From assembly GCF_014197145.1 (NCBI RefSeq), contig NZ_JACIEZ010000001.1:310001-374000 (forward strand): DNA of 64,000 nucleotides, written 5' to 3'. The notes under the pieces are model-generated. The model was not told the DNA's origin. It worked only from the letters and a program-made list of their open reading frames with translations, and ran no database searches. This document shows, one piece after another, positions 44,092 through 53,629 of this stretch. Positions within the stretch are counted from its first letter, which is position 1. Every line of letters starts with the position of its first letter. The translations under genes were made by a program, and so were the position numbers. The DNA comes from Gellertiella hungarica. Its GTDB lineage: Bacteria; Pseudomonadota; Alphaproteobacteria; Rhizobiales; Rhizobiaceae.

Positions 44092-44997
44092 ATGAGGAAA
44101 CTACTGATGGCAGGCGTGCTCGGTGTCGGCATGCTGTCGGGCTTTCAGGCTGCCTGGGCGCAGAGCGCGGATCCGGAGGTGCAGCAGCTTGAGGAGCAGG
44201 TCCGGCAGCTGAACGGCCGCATCGAGGAAATGAGCTTCCAGCTCCTGCAGATGCAGGAGCAGCTGCGAAAGGCGCAGGAGGACAACGAGTTCCGCTTCCA
44301 GGAACTTGAAAAGGGTGGCGGCGGCGCGAAAAAGAGCGGCGCGCTGGAACAGCCGGCCGGTGCCGATGGCACCGCCACTGCCGATGCAGGAACGGATCCG
44401 GCCGATGCCGGGTCCGCCGCCGGCGACGACGTGGCCAAGATCATCGGGCAGCCCGGCGGCCAGGACGCAGGCAGCACCGACGGCGGCGTCGGGCAGCTGG
44501 GCTCCATCGAGATGGATGCGAGCGGCAACCCCGTGAAGGCGACCATCGATCCGGGCGCGGCCAATGGCGGCAATGCGGCTGCCAACCAGACGGCATCCAC
44601 CGGCGGTTCCGGCGGAAGCGAAGGCGACAGCTACCAGATCGCCTACAGCCATGTGCTCTCCGGCGACTACAGCCTCGCGGAACAGGAATTCCGCTCCTAC
44701 ATCGCCAATTATCCGCAGGGCAAGAAGATTGCCGATGCCAATTTCTGGCTGGGCGAAGCCTACTACTCCCAGGGCAAGTACAACGAGGCCGCCAAGACCT
44801 TCCTCAAGGCGCACCAGACCTATGGCAAATCGCCCAAGGCTCCGGAAATGCTGCTGAAGCTCGGCATGTCGCTCGCCGCCCTCGACAACAACGACACCGC
44901 CTGCGCCACGCTGCGCGAGGTGAGCAAGCGCTATCCGAAGGCATCCCGCACCGTCATCAACAAGGTGGCGAGCGAGCAGAAGCGCCTCGGCTGCTGA
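44092..44997 (+). CDS. cpoB: Cell division coordinator CpoB (YbgF)
   Basis: A 301-residue periplasmic protein with signal peptide MAGVLGVGMLSGFQAAWAQS. A short trimerising coiled coil (VQQLEEQVRQLNGRIEEMSF) is followed by a glycine/alanine-rich linker of about 110 residues. The C-terminal TPR domain reads YQIAYSHVLSGDYSLAEQEF, NFWLGEAYYSQGKYNEAAKT and PEMLLKLGMSLAALDNND. CpoB coordinates peptidoglycan synthesis with Tol-driven constriction. tilS begins 1 base after its stop. Confidence 0.94.
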   Translation: MRKLLMAGVLGVGMLSGFQAAWAQSADPEVQQLEEQVRQLNGRIEEMSFQLLQMQEQLRKAQEDNEFRFQELEKGGGGAKKSGALEQPAGADGTATADAGTDPADAGSAAGDDVAKIIGQPGGQDAGSTDGGVGQLGSIEMDASGNPVKATIDPGAANGGNAAANQTASTGGSGGSEGDSYQIAYSHVLSGDYSLAEQEFRSYIANYPQGKKIADANFWLGEAYYSQGKYNEAAKTFLKAHQTYGKSPKAPEMLLKLGMSLAALDNNDTACATLREVSKRYPKASRTVINKVASEQKRLGC

Positions 44998-44998
44998 C

Positions 44999-46309
44999 AT
45001 GCCACAGTCGGCGGAGCCGGGACCATATTCGCCCGACGATCCCGCCCTTCCGGTCGTTACGGCCGTCCATCATTTCCTTGATTCCTTTGTCCTGCCCGGC
45101 CCGCTCCTCATCGCCCTTTCCGGCGGAAGCGATTCAACGGCCCTTTTTCATGCTCTCCGCCACGCCCTTTCTGAGCGCGAACCCCATGGCTTCGCACTCC
45201 GCGCCGCTACCGTCGATCACGGCCTCCGGTCCGGGTCGCGGGAGGAGGCGCTTGCCGTGGCGGCTCTTTGTGCCCGGTTCGGCATTCCGCACCGCATCCT
45301 TCGCTGGGAAGGCGAAAAACCGGCTTCCGGCCTTCAGGCAGCCGCGCGCGCGGCCCGATATCGCCTTCTGGCAGGGGAGGCAGAACGGACCGGCGCCGTG
45401 GCGATCGTGACCGGCCATACCGCCAACGACCAGCGGGAGACCATTGCCATGCGCGCCCGCCGCGGCCCCGGACCGGGGCTTGCGGGAATGGCCGAGGCCG
45501 TGCTGGCCTGCGAACGGGCCTGGGTTCTGCGGCCCCTGCTGCATCTCGAAAGAGAGGATCTGCGGGCGGCCCTTCGCCGATGGGGCGAGGAATGGCTCGA
45601 CGATCCGAGCAACGGGAACATGCGGTTCGAGCGGGTGCGCCTGCGCATGGCGGGCGAGGGGGAGGCTCGGGGCCTTTCCGCCGGGGAACGCCTTCGCTCC
45701 TCCGGATCGGAGGCGGACTGGCTTTCGTCGGCGGTCCGGGTGAGCGAGGGCGCCGTTGCCTTCCTGTCGCCGGATGCCATCACAGAGGCGGCCGAAGCCG
45801 GTCTGTTCCGTCTGTCGGCAGCGATGGGCGGACGGGCCTATCCTCCCGAAAGAGACGCGCGGTCGCGCATGATGGCGTGGCTTGAAACCGGCATGCTTGG
45901 CCGCCGCACCCTCGGCGGCACCGTTTTCGACCGGCGCCGGGACGGTCTTTACCTGTATCGGGAGGCAAGGGGCCTCTTGCCCGCGACCCTTTCGCCGGGC
46001 GAGGTCCTGGACGGGCGTTACCGGCTGGCCGGGCCGGAAGGCGCGCGCCTTTCGATCGGCTGGCCAACGGAGCCGGAGAGCGCTGTGGTCCGCCGCCTCG
46101 AAGCGGCGGGCATTCCGTCCGGCGTTGCGCGGCGGGCGGCGCTGGCCGTTCCCGTCGTTGCGGAGGAGCGGCAGGACGGCCCCTGCCGTCTCATGCGCAT
46201 TCTGGCCGGCCAGGCGGATTTCGTTCCCGGCTTCGACCGTCCGGCGGCTGAGGCGCTGCGGCAGCTCTTCGATCTGCCACCCCTTCCACCGCTGCCGGTG
46301 CGGCAATAG
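44999..46309 (+). CDS. tilS: tRNA(Ile)-lysidine synthase
   Basis: TilS attaches lysine to C34 of tRNA-Ile(CAU), so that it reads AUA as isoleucine. The 436-residue protein has the PP-loop LIALSGGSDSTALFHAL, then ATVDHGLRSGSREEA, VTGHTANDQRETIAMRARRG and LLHLEREDLRAALRRWGEEW, all typical of the N-terminal ATP-pyrophosphatase domain. The C-terminal part is less conserved. It is one base downstream of cpoB. Confidence 0.93.
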   Translation: MPQSAEPGPYSPDDPALPVVTAVHHFLDSFVLPGPLLIALSGGSDSTALFHALRHALSEREPHGFALRAATVDHGLRSGSREEALAVAALCARFGIPHRILRWEGEKPASGLQAAARAARYRLLAGEAERTGAVAIVTGHTANDQRETIAMRARRGPGPGLAGMAEAVLACERAWVLRPLLHLEREDLRAALRRWGEEWLDDPSNGNMRFERVRLRMAGEGEARGLSAGERLRSSGSEADWLSSAVRVSEGAVAFLSPDAITEAAEAGLFRLSAAMGGRAYPPERDARSRMMAWLETGMLGRRTLGGTVFDRRRDGLYLYREARGLLPATLSPGEVLDGRYRLAGPEGARLSIGWPTEPESAVVRRLEAAGIPSGVARRAALAVPVVAEERQDGPCRLMRILAGQADFVPGFDRPAAEALRQLFDLPPLPPLPVRQ

Positions 46310-46406
46310 GTCAGCCTTCTGCTGCCCGATTCATTCCTATCTAAGGAGCGATGGCAGTGAAGGGCGCGGCAAGGGGACAAAAAACCGGCACCGCCAAGCC
46401 GCTTGC

Positions 46407-46436
46407 CTTGGCAAGCGTGTCCGGCATGCCTATGTT
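46407..46436 (+). promoter_or_regulatory. Possible heat-shock (RpoH-type) promoter of ftsH
   Basis: CTTG (46407-46410) and CCTATGTT (46429-46436) are 18 bases apart, close to the alphaproteobacterial RpoH pattern CTTG-N17/18-CYTATNT. It lies about 55 bases before the ftsH start, and ftsH is a heat-shock gene in other bacteria. Confidence 0.4.
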
Positions 46437-46490
46437 AAGGGTCAATATTAGTCCGTCCAGGACGGGCGACCCATCATTTCGGGGAGTTCA

Positions 46491-48431
46491 ATGAACCCAA
46501 ACTTTCGCAACTTGGCCCTGTGGGCGATCATCGCCCTGCTGTTGATCGCGCTGTTCAGCATGTTTCAGTCCGCGCCAGCGCAATCGGGCTCCCGTGACAT
46601 CCCCTATTCGCAGTTCCTGCGGGAGGTGGATTCGGGCCGCGTGCGCGATGTGGTCGTGACCGGAAACCGGGTGCTCGGCACCTATGTGGAAAACGGCACC
46701 GCCTTCTCCACCTATGCTCCCGTCATCGACGACAACCTGATGAAGCAGCTTCAGGCGAAGAACGTCACGATTGCAGCCCGTCCGGAGACCGACGGCTCGT
46801 CCGGCTTCCTGTCCTACCTCGGCACGCTGCTCCCGATGCTTCTCATTCTCGGCGTCTGGCTGTTCTTCATGCGGCAGATGCAGGGTGGCTCCCGCGGCGC
46901 CATGGGCTTCGGCAAGTCCAAGGCCAAGCTTCTCACCGAAGCGCATGGCCGCGTGACCTTCGAGGACGTCGCAGGTGTCGACGAAGCCAAGCAGGATCTC
47001 GAGGAAATCGTGGAATTCCTGCGTGACCCGCAGAAGTTCCAGCGCCTCGGCGGCCGCATTCCGCGCGGCGTGCTGCTCGTCGGTCCGCCCGGCACCGGCA
47101 AGACGCTGCTTGCCCGCTCGGTTGCCGGTGAAGCCAACGTCCCCTTCTTCACCATCTCCGGTTCCGACTTCGTGGAAATGTTCGTCGGCGTGGGTGCATC
47201 CCGTGTCCGCGACATGTTCGAGCAGGCCAAGAAGAACGCGCCCTGCATCATCTTCATCGACGAAATCGATGCGGTCGGCCGTCATCGCGGCGCCGGTCTC
47301 GGCGGCGGCAATGACGAACGCGAGCAGACGCTGAACCAGCTCCTCGTGGAGATGGACGGCTTCGAGGCGAATGAAGGCATCATCCTGATTGCCGCCACCA
47401 ACCGTCCCGACGTGCTCGACCCCGCCCTGATGCGTCCGGGCCGCTTCGACCGCCAGGTCGTCGTGCCGAACCCTGACATCGTCGGCCGCGAGCGCATCCT
47501 CAAGGTTCATGTCCGCAACGTGCCGCGCGCGCCGAATGTGGACCTCAAGGTTCTCGCCCGCGGGACGCCCGGCTTCTCCGGTGCCGATCTGATGAACCTC
47601 GTCAACGAGGCCGCCCTGATGGCCGCCCGTCGCAACAAGCGCATGGTCACCATGCAGGAGTTCGAGGACGCCAAGGACAAGATCATGATGGGCGCGGAAC
47701 GCCGCTCCTCCGCCATGACCGAGGCCGAAAAGAAGCTGACCGCCTATCACGAGGCCGGCCATGCGATCCTTGCGCTCAACGTTCCGGTGGCCGATCCGCT
47801 GCACAAGGCGACGATCATTCCCCGCGGCCGGGCGCTCGGCATGGTCATGCAGCTCCCCGAGGGCGACCGCTATTCGATGAGCTACAAGTGGATGGTCTCC
47901 CGCCTCGCCATCATGATGGGTGGCCGTGTGGCCGAAGAAATCACCTTCGGCAAGGAGAACATCACCTCCGGCGCTTCCTCCGACATCGAGCAGGCCACCA
48001 AGCTTGCCCGTGCGATGGTCACGCAGTGGGGCTTCTCCGACGAGCTCGGCCAGGTCGCTTACGGCGAGAACCAGCAGGAGGTCTTCCTCGGCCATTCCGT
48101 GGCCCAGACGAAGAACGTCTCCGAGGCCACCGCCCAGAAGATCGACAAGGAAGTGCATCGCCTGATCAACGAGGCCTATGAAAGCGCCCGCAAGATCATC
48201 ACCGAGAAGCACGACGAGTTCGTGGCGATCGCAGAAGGCCTCCTGGAATACGAAACCCTGACCGGCGAGGAAATCCGGGCCCTCATGCGCGGCGAGAAGC
48301 CGAGCCGGGACCAGGGCGACGACGGCGTACAGACCCGCTCCTCCGCCGTGCCGAAGGCCGGCAGCAAGAGCGACGGCTCGGCCAAGCCGAGCGGCGAGGA
48401 GCCCGAGGGCTTCGAGCCCCAGCCGCGCTGA
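46491..48431 (+). CDS. ftsH: ATP-dependent zinc metalloprotease FtsH
   Basis: A membrane-bound AAA+ protease that degrades damaged membrane proteins and regulators. The 646-residue protein has two N-terminal helices ([18 protein letters not shown] and [18 protein letters not shown]). Walker A is [20 protein letters not shown], Walker [17 protein letters not shown], and the second region of homology [20 protein letters not shown]. The zinc site is HEAGH at residues 420-424. The tail is hydrophilic and variable. Complete by length and motif. Confidence 0.97.
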   Translation: MNPNFRNLALWAIIALLLIALFSMFQSAPAQSGSRDIPYSQFLREVDSGRVRDVVVTGNRVLGTYVENGTAFSTYAPVIDDNLMKQLQAKNVTIAARPETDGSSGFLSYLGTLLPMLLILGVWLFFMRQMQGGSRGAMGFGKSKAKLLTEAHGRVTFEDVAGVDEAKQDLEEIVEFLRDPQKFQRLGGRIPRGVLLVGPPGTGKTLLARSVAGEANVPFFTISGSDFVEMFVGVGASRVRDMFEQAKKNAPCIIFIDEIDAVGRHRGAGLGGGNDEREQTLNQLLVEMDGFEANEGIILIAATNRPDVLDPALMRPGRFDRQVVVPNPDIVGRERILKVHVRNVPRAPNVDLKVLARGTPGFSGADLMNLVNEAALMAARRNKRMVTMQEFEDAKDKIMMGAERRSSAMTEAEKKLTAYHEAGHAILALNVPVADPLHKATIIPRGRALGMVMQLPEGDRYSMSYKWMVSRLAIMMGGRVAEEITFGKENITSGASSDIEQATKLARAMVTQWGFSDELGQVAYGENQQEVFLGHSVAQTKNVSEATAQKIDKEVHRLINEAYESARKIITEKHDEFVAIAEGLLEYETLTGEEIRALMRGEKPSRDQGDDGVQTRSSAVPKAGSKSDGSAKPSGEEPEGFEPQPR

Positions 48432-48454
48432 CACGAACGGCAGTTACCTGATGC

Positions 48455-48484
48455 AAAACCCGGCCATGGCGCCGGGTTTTTCTT
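48455..48484 (+). terminator. Rho-independent terminator of ftsH
   Basis: AAAACCCGGC / GCCGGGTTTT stem and T tract. Confidence 0.85.
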
Positions 48485-48682
48485 TTTGGGGAAAGCCCGG
48501 GCGAAATAACGCTTTGTAATAGTCATGCACGTTTTTTTACGTGCCGAAGCCTTCTAGTTGTGGCATGAGCGCATCTGATGACGGACCCCGGGGGTCGGCG
48601 GGAGGATGCTTCCCGCCCTGGCAGCCGGATGTCCAATGGAACGGCCGGCCTGCATCGCCGGCCCCGAGGATCGGGAGTACCC

Positions 48683-50035
48683 ATGAAGCGTCGCTATTTT
48701 GGAACCGACGGGATTCGCGGAAAATCGAATGCCCATCCGATGACGCCGGATCTCGCCATGCGCGTGGGCATCGCGGCCGGCACGCTGTTCCGCCGTGGCT
48801 CGCACCGCCACCGCGTGGTGATCGGCAAGGATACGCGCCTGTCCGGCTACATGCTGGAAAATGCGATGGTGGCCGGTTTCACGGCCGCCGGTGTCGATGC
48901 CTTCGTTCTCGGCCCCATTCCGACGCCTGCGGTTGCCATGCTGACGCGCTCCCTGCGCTGCGATATCGGCGTGATGATCTCCGCCTCGCACAACCCCTAC
49001 GAGGACAACGGCATCAAGCTGTTCGGCCCCGACGGTTACAAGCTTTCCGACGCCATCGAGATGCAGATCGAAGACCTGATCGAGCAGGACATCGGCCCGC
49101 AGCTGGCCGCCTCCGACGATATCGGCCGTGCCAAGCGCATCGACGGCGTGCATGACCGCTATATCGAATTCGCCAAGCGCACCCTGCCGCGCGACGTGAC
49201 GCTGCACGGGCTGCGCGTTGCCATCGACTGCGCCAATGGCGCTGCCTACAAGGTGGCTCCGGCCGTCCTCTGGGAGCTTGGTGCGGAAGTCGTCACCATC
49301 GGCAACGATCCGAATGGCACGAACATCAACAAGGGCTGCGGCTCCACCCATCCGGAAGCGCTGCAGAAGAAGGTGCACGAAGTGCGCGCGGACATCGGCA
49401 TCGCCCTCGATGGCGATGCGGACCGGGTGATCATCGTCGACGAACACGGCACCATCATCGACGGCGACCAGCTGATGGCCGTGGTGGCGGAAAGCTGGGC
49501 GGACGACAATCTCCTCAAGGGCGGCGGCATCGTGGCCACGGTGATGTCGAACCTCGGCCTCGAACGCTTCCTGGAAGCCAAGGGCCTCTCCCTTGCCCGC
49601 ACGGCAGTCGGCGACCGCTATGTGGTGGAGCACATGCGCCGCCACAACTTCAATGTCGGCGGCGAGCAGTCGGGCCATATCGTGCTGTCCGACTACGGCA
49701 CCACCGGTGACGGCCTCGTGGCTGCCCTGCAGATCCTTGCCTGCGTCAAGCGCTCCGGCAAGACGGTCAGCGAAGTGTGCCGGCGTTTCGAGCCGGTGCC
49801 GCAGCTCCTGCGCAACGTGCGCTTCTCCGGCGGAAAGCCGCTGGAAGACAAGACCGTCAGGCAGGCGATCAGCGATGCCGAGAGCGAACTTGCCAGCCGC
49901 GGCCGCCTGGTGATCCGACCCTCCGGTACGGAACCGCTGATCCGCGTGATGGCCGAAGGCGACGACCGGAGCCAGATCGAGCGTATCGTCAACGACCTGA
50001 TCGGCGTGATCGCGTCTGTACCGAACGCCGCCTGA
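48683..50035 (+). CDS. glmM: Phosphoglucosamine mutase
   Basis: GlmM interconverts glucosamine-6-phosphate and glucosamine-1-phosphate for UDP-GlcNAc, feeding peptidoglycan and LPS. The 450-residue protein begins [20 protein letters not shown]. The active-site loop [15 protein letters not shown] has phospho-Ser102, the metal loop is [16 protein letters not shown], sugar binding [20 protein letters not shown], and the phosphate loop [15 protein letters not shown]. The start at 48683 fits the family. A GCACGT-T7-ACGTGC hairpin lies upstream at about 48526-48545. Confidence 0.97.
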   Translation: MKRRYFGTDGIRGKSNAHPMTPDLAMRVGIAAGTLFRRGSHRHRVVIGKDTRLSGYMLENAMVAGFTAAGVDAFVLGPIPTPAVAMLTRSLRCDIGVMISASHNPYEDNGIKLFGPDGYKLSDAIEMQIEDLIEQDIGPQLAASDDIGRAKRIDGVHDRYIEFAKRTLPRDVTLHGLRVAIDCANGAAYKVAPAVLWELGAEVVTIGNDPNGTNINKGCGSTHPEALQKKVHEVRADIGIALDGDADRVIIVDEHGTIIDGDQLMAVVAESWADDNLLKGGGIVATVMSNLGLERFLEAKGLSLARTAVGDRYVVEHMRRHNFNVGGEQSGHIVLSDYGTTGDGLVAALQILACVKRSGKTVSEVCRRFEPVPQLLRNVRFSGGKPLEDKTVRQAISDAESELASRGRLVIRPSGTEPLIRVMAEGDDRSQIERIVNDLIGVIASVPNAA

Positions 50036-50059
50036 CGAAAAGGGCAGTCCCGATGCAGG

Positions 50060-50090
50060 AGGCCGGCTGTTCAGCCGGCCTTTTTCTTTG
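50060..50090 (+). terminator. Rho-independent terminator of glmM
   Basis: AGGCCGGCTG-TT-CAGCCGGCCT with a T5 tail. Confidence 0.9.
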
Positions 50091-50193
50091 TTCTTAAATA
50101 TTAATTGTGATTAACCTTATACGCGGACTTGGTTACTCATAGTTGAAAAATCGCGGTGTAAATTCCCTCAACAAACAAGGTGAAGAAGTTTAG

Positions 50194-50208
50194 TTAATCG
50201 CTGTTTAA
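50194..50208. promoter_or_regulatory. Perfect CtrA-binding site upstream of porin gene 1
   Basis: TTAA-TCGCTGT-TTAA, 84 bases before the ATG. The 200-base leader is AT-rich and carries several more TTAA half-sites (50094-50120). Confidence 0.55.
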
Positions 50209-50291
50209 CCTTTGTTCTTTATTTTCCATATCGATCTTTGGATTGGCTGGCCATAGCCCGGCCTGGCAACCGAGACTTTGGAGATAAAGTC

Positions 50292-51128
50292 ATGAAACAT
50301 TTCCTGTTGGGCGCCTTCGCTCTTCTGGCCGCCAATGGTGCCGCGATGGCCGCCGATCTGTACCAGCCTGCCGAACCGGTTCCGGTTGCCCCCCCGCCCG
50401 TCGTCGTCAGCGAGGCCAGCGGCTGGTACCTCCGCGGTGATGCCGGCTACAGCTTCAACCGTTCGCGCGGCGCCTGGTACTTCCAGGGCTCCAATGACAC
50501 GGAGACGGATTTCACCACCGCCGGCCTGCGCAACTCCTTCACGCTGGGTGGCGGTGTCGGTTATCAGGTGAACAGCTACCTGCGCACCGACCTGACCCTG
50601 GACTACATGTTCAAGGGTGACTTTACCGGCTCCACCCGCGGCGCCTGCGGTGTGGCCAATGCCTGCACCTCCACCGATATCGCCTCGATGAACGCCCTGA
50701 GCCTGCTGGCCAATGCCTATGTCGATCTCGGCACCTACGGCTCGATCACGCCCTATGTCGGCGGCGGTCTCGGCGGCACCTACGTCAAGTGGGGCGACCT
50801 CAGCAACACGTCCTGCGACGACAGCGACAGCACCAACTGCGATCCGACCCAGACCCATGGCGGCAACGGCAACTGGCGCTTCACCTATGCGCTCATGGCC
50901 GGCGCTTCCGTCGACCTGACCTGCAACCTGAAGGCCGATGTCGGCTACCGCTATCGCCGCGTCGAAGGCGGCCGCATGTTCGACTACAAGTCGTTCGGCG
51001 GTCCGGGCTACGACAAGGGCTTCGACAGCCACGAAGGCCGCGTCGGCCTGCGCTACATCTTCAGCGGTTGCGAACAGGCCTACATGCCGCCGGTCGAAGT
51101 GCCGGTAGCGCCGATCGTCTACAAGTAA
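50292..51128 (+). CDS. Outer-membrane beta-barrel porin, Omp25/31 type, copy 1
   Basis: A 278-residue outer-membrane protein. Signal peptide KHFLLGAFALLAANGAAMAA; then an 8-strand barrel with GWYLRGDAGYSFNRSRGAWY, SFTLGGGVGYQVNSYLRTDL, ITPYVGGGLGGTYVKWG and WRFTYALMAGASVDLTCNLK, ending AYMPPVEVPVAPIVYK. It resembles Brucella Omp25/Omp31 and Rhizobium RopB-like proteins, which stabilise the envelope. A perfect CtrA box lies in its promoter region, and Omp25 is CtrA-dependent in Brucella. A paralogue follows immediately downstream with its own promoter region. Confidence 0.9.
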   Translation: MKHFLLGAFALLAANGAAMAADLYQPAEPVPVAPPPVVVSEASGWYLRGDAGYSFNRSRGAWYFQGSNDTETDFTTAGLRNSFTLGGGVGYQVNSYLRTDLTLDYMFKGDFTGSTRGACGVANACTSTDIASMNALSLLANAYVDLGTYGSITPYVGGGLGGTYVKWGDLSNTSCDDSDSTNCDPTQTHGGNGNWRFTYALMAGASVDLTCNLKADVGYRYRRVEGGRMFDYKSFGGPGYDKGFDSHEGRVGLRYIFSGCEQAYMPPVEVPVAPIVYK

Positions 51129-51152
51129 GGCACACCGCCTCACCCATCAGAG

Positions 51153-51186
51153 AAGGCCGTCCTGCACCCGCAGGGCGGCCTTTTCG
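51153..51186 (+). terminator. Rho-independent terminator of porin gene 1
   Basis: AAGGCCGTCCTG-CACCCG-CAGGGCGGCCTT, 12-bp stem with one wobble, then TTTT. Confidence 0.88.
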
Positions 51187-51245
51187 CGTCGCCGCGGGCC
51201 TGCGCCGCAGAAAAACGCTCTGGTCATACTGGTTAACATCTATGC

Positions 51246-51260
51246 TTAACGGCCTTTTAA
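51246..51260. promoter_or_regulatory. Perfect CtrA-binding site upstream of porin gene 2
   Basis: TTAA-CGGCCTT-TTAA, 73 bases before the chosen ATG. Additional TTAA half-sites flank it (51232, 51271). Confidence 0.55.
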
Positions 51261-51333
51261 CCGGTTTGGTTAAAAATTGTCGAATATGACAACCGACGCC
51301 GTGACCGGGTCACGGATGAAGAGGGTAAGGGCG

Positions 51334-52164
51334 ATGATCCGTCAGCCGGTATTAGCAATTCTCCTGACCTTGGGCCTCACGGGCAGCGCGGCGGCGATGG
51401 ACCTGCCGCCCCAGGTCTATGCACCCGAAACCACCATCGACGGGGTGGGGCAGGGGTGGTACCTGCGCGGCGATCTCGGCTACACCGGCTGGACCAGCAA
51501 CGATGCCCCGAGCTACAGCTACGTGACCGGTGCCGGTCCGACCTACGGCAACGAGAGCTTCGACGATTCCCGCTTCGGCAAGCACATGTCCTATGGCGCC
51601 GGCATGGGTTACCAGTTCAACGAGTTCCTCCGTTCGGACGCGACCCTCGACTTCTTCTCCTCCGACATGACCGGCTCCTCCAACATCGCCTCGCCCTGCG
51701 CCGTTTCGGAAGTGGCCGGCACCAGCTGCGGCTTTACCCATTCCGGCGACTTCAAGGCTATCGGTGCGCTCGCCAACCTCTATGCCGATCTCGGCACCTA
51801 TGCCGGCATCACGCCCTATGTGGGCGGCGGCGCGGGCGTGACCCACGTCAGCTGGAGCGACATCACCACCAACACCTACTGCGTGAACGGTTCGGCCTCC
51901 TGCTCGGGCGACACCTACAACAGCGGAACGAATGCCGGTCTCGACAGCTGGCGCTTCACCTATGCGCTCATGGCCGGCCTCAGCTACGACATCACCAGCA
52001 ACATGAAGCTCGACTTCGGCTACCGCTTCTCCAAGATCGCCGGCGGCGACATGTTCGACTACAGCGCCGCTTCCAAGGCCCTTGGCGCAACCGGTGCGCA
52101 GGCAACCGACGAGGGCCTTTCGCGCCACGAGATCCGCGCCGGCATCCGCATCAACACCTGGTGA
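51334..52164 (+). CDS. Outer-membrane beta-barrel porin, Omp25/31 type, copy 2
   Basis: A 276-residue paralogue of the porin just upstream. Shared segments are GWYLRGDLGYTGWTSND, GAGMGYQFNEFLRSDATLDF, YADLGTYAGITPYVGGGAGV, WRFTYALMAGLSYDITSNMK and LDFGYRFSKIAGGDMFDYSA. The start MIRQPVLAILLTLGLTGSAA is chosen because AGAGGGTAAGGG immediately precedes it and a signal peptide results; ATGs at 51277 and 51316 give poorer ones. The terminator of copy 1 and a separate CtrA box mean each gene has its own control. Confidence 0.88.
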   Translation: MIRQPVLAILLTLGLTGSAAAMDLPPQVYAPETTIDGVGQGWYLRGDLGYTGWTSNDAPSYSYVTGAGPTYGNESFDDSRFGKHMSYGAGMGYQFNEFLRSDATLDFFSSDMTGSSNIASPCAVSEVAGTSCGFTHSGDFKAIGALANLYADLGTYAGITPYVGGGAGVTHVSWSDITTNTYCVNGSASCSGDTYNSGTNAGLDSWRFTYALMAGLSYDITSNMKLDFGYRFSKIAGGDMFDYSAASKALGATGAQATDEGLSRHEIRAGIRINTW

Positions 52165-52193
52165 GGCGCTTCTTTCTTTCCCGCTCTAAATGC

Positions 52194-52224
52194 AAACCGC
52201 CGGCAGCCGCCGGCGGTTTTTCTT
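52194..52224 (+). terminator. Rho-independent terminator of porin gene 2
   Basis: AAACCGCCGGC-AGCC-GCCGGCGGTTT with a T tail. Confidence 0.9.
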
Positions 52225-52278
52225 ATACGGCCGGATAGCGCGGCAGCGCCATTTTTCGCTCTTTCCGCGACTTCTTTC

Positions 52279-52305
52279 TTGACGGAGCGGGCACATTTCT
52301 ATATC
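52279..52305 (+). promoter_or_regulatory. Probable promoter of serC-serA
   Basis: TTGACG (52279-52284) and TATATC (52300-52305), with a short 15-base spacer. A start near 52312 would place the whole serC leader element at the 5' end of the RNA. Confidence 0.45.
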
Positions 52306-52362
52306 CACGGCGGCGGGCAACCTCTCCCCACCGAGAGGCTAACTATCTGGAAGGATAGATCT
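52306..52362 (+). promoter_or_regulatory. serC leader RNA motif
   Basis: Two hairpins directly upstream of serC: CCTCTC-CCCACC-GAGAGG (52321-52338) and CTATC-TGGAAG-GATAG (52344-52359). The second holds the GGAAGGA ribosome site, so folding would limit translation. The layout and the GGCGGGCAACC start agree with the serC motif described from alphaproteobacteria, which is found upstream of serC-serA. The ligand, if any, is not known. Confidence 0.65.
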
Positions 52363-53538
52363 ATGACGACGACCGTCCGTCCGGCCATCGCGCCGGCCAA
52401 TCCCCGTTTTTCCTCCGGTCCCTGCGCCAAGCGTCCTGAATGGACGCCTGAAGCGCTCGCCGATGCGCCGCTCGGCCGCTCGCATCGCGCCAAGATCGGC
52501 AAGGCGAAGCTGAAGCTCGCCATCGACCTCACCCGCGAGGTGCTCGAAGTTCCCGCCGATTACCGCATTGCCATCGTTCCCGCCTCCGATACCGGTGCGG
52601 TCGAGATGGCCATGTGGTCGCTGCTCGGCGCCCGCGGTGTCGACATGGTGGCCTGGGAAAGCTTCGGTTCGGGCTGGGTCTCCGACGTCACCAAGGAACT
52701 GAAGCTCGCCGATGTCCGCACCATCAAGGCCGGCTACGGCAAGCTGCCCGACCTTTCCGCGATCGATTTCGACCGTGACGTGGTCTTCACCTGGAACGGC
52801 ACGACGTCAGGCGTGCGCGTTCCGAATGCGGATTTCATCCCGGCCGACCGCAAGGGCCTGACCATCTGCGACGCCACTTCTGCGGCCTTCGCGCAGGCGC
52901 TCGACTTCGCCAAGCTCGATGTCGTCACCTTCTCCTGGCAGAAGGTTCTCGGCGGCGAGGGCGCGCATGGCATGCTGATCCTCAGCCCGCGCGCGGTGGA
53001 GCGGCTGGAAAGCTACACGCCTGCCTGGCCCATGCCGAAGATCTTCCGCCTCACCAAGGGCGGCAAGATCGTCGAGGGCATTTTCGAAGGCGAGACGATC
53101 AACACGCCCTCCATGCTCTGCGTCGAGGATTACATCGATGCCCTGCAGTGGGCGAAGGGTCTCGGCGGCCTGAAGGCACTGATTGCCCGGGCCGATGCCA
53201 ATGCGCAGGTGATCCACGATTTCGTCGCGGCCAATGCCTGGATCGACAACCTGGCCGAGGTGGAAGCGACCCGCTCCAACACCTCCGTCTGCCTGAAGAT
53301 CGTCGATCCTGACGTCCTGGCACTTGGCGAGGACGGTCAGGCGGCTTTCGCCAAGGGCATTGCCGCCACGCTCGAGAAGGAAGGCGTTGCCTTCGATGTC
53401 GGAGCCTATCGCGACGCGCCTGCCGGGCTTCGCATCTGGACCGGTGCGACCGTCGAGAAGTCCGATCTCGAGGCGCTGATGCCCTGGCTCTCCTTTGCCT
53501 ACGAACAGCAGAAGGCCGGCCTGAAGAAGGCCGCCTGA
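52363..53538 (+). CDS. serC: Phosphoserine aminotransferase
   Basis: A PLP enzyme that transaminates 3-phosphohydroxypyruvate to phosphoserine; it may also act in pyridoxal phosphate synthesis. The 391-residue protein starts [20 protein letters not shown] and continues [20 protein letters not shown]. The PLP lysine is Lys194 in [20 protein letters not shown]. This is the long alphaproteobacterial form (about 390 residues, against 360 in E. coli). It is the first gene of the serCA pair, 91 bases before serA. Confidence 0.96.
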   Translation: MTTTVRPAIAPANPRFSSGPCAKRPEWTPEALADAPLGRSHRAKIGKAKLKLAIDLTREVLEVPADYRIAIVPASDTGAVEMAMWSLLGARGVDMVAWESFGSGWVSDVTKELKLADVRTIKAGYGKLPDLSAIDFDRDVVFTWNGTTSGVRVPNADFIPADRKGLTICDATSAAFAQALDFAKLDVVTFSWQKVLGGEGAHGMLILSPRAVERLESYTPAWPMPKIFRLTKGGKIVEGIFEGETINTPSMLCVEDYIDALQWAKGLGGLKALIARADANAQVIHDFVAANAWIDNLAEVEATRSNTSVCLKIVDPDVLALGEDGQAAFAKGIAATLEKEGVAFDVGAYRDAPAGLRIWTGATVEKSDLEALMPWLSFAYEQQKAGLKKAA

Positions 53539-53629
53539 TCCGCCCGTTCCCGGCGCATCCCCATTCGCGGATGCGCCGCCCGATATCCGAGACATCATCC
53601 GTTTTTTCCAGACGTAGGGAGTGTGCCCC

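Noticed and set aside
50101-50120. A second CtrA box before porin gene 1
   Set aside because: The TTAA half-sites here are spaced by 3 or 6 bases, not 7.
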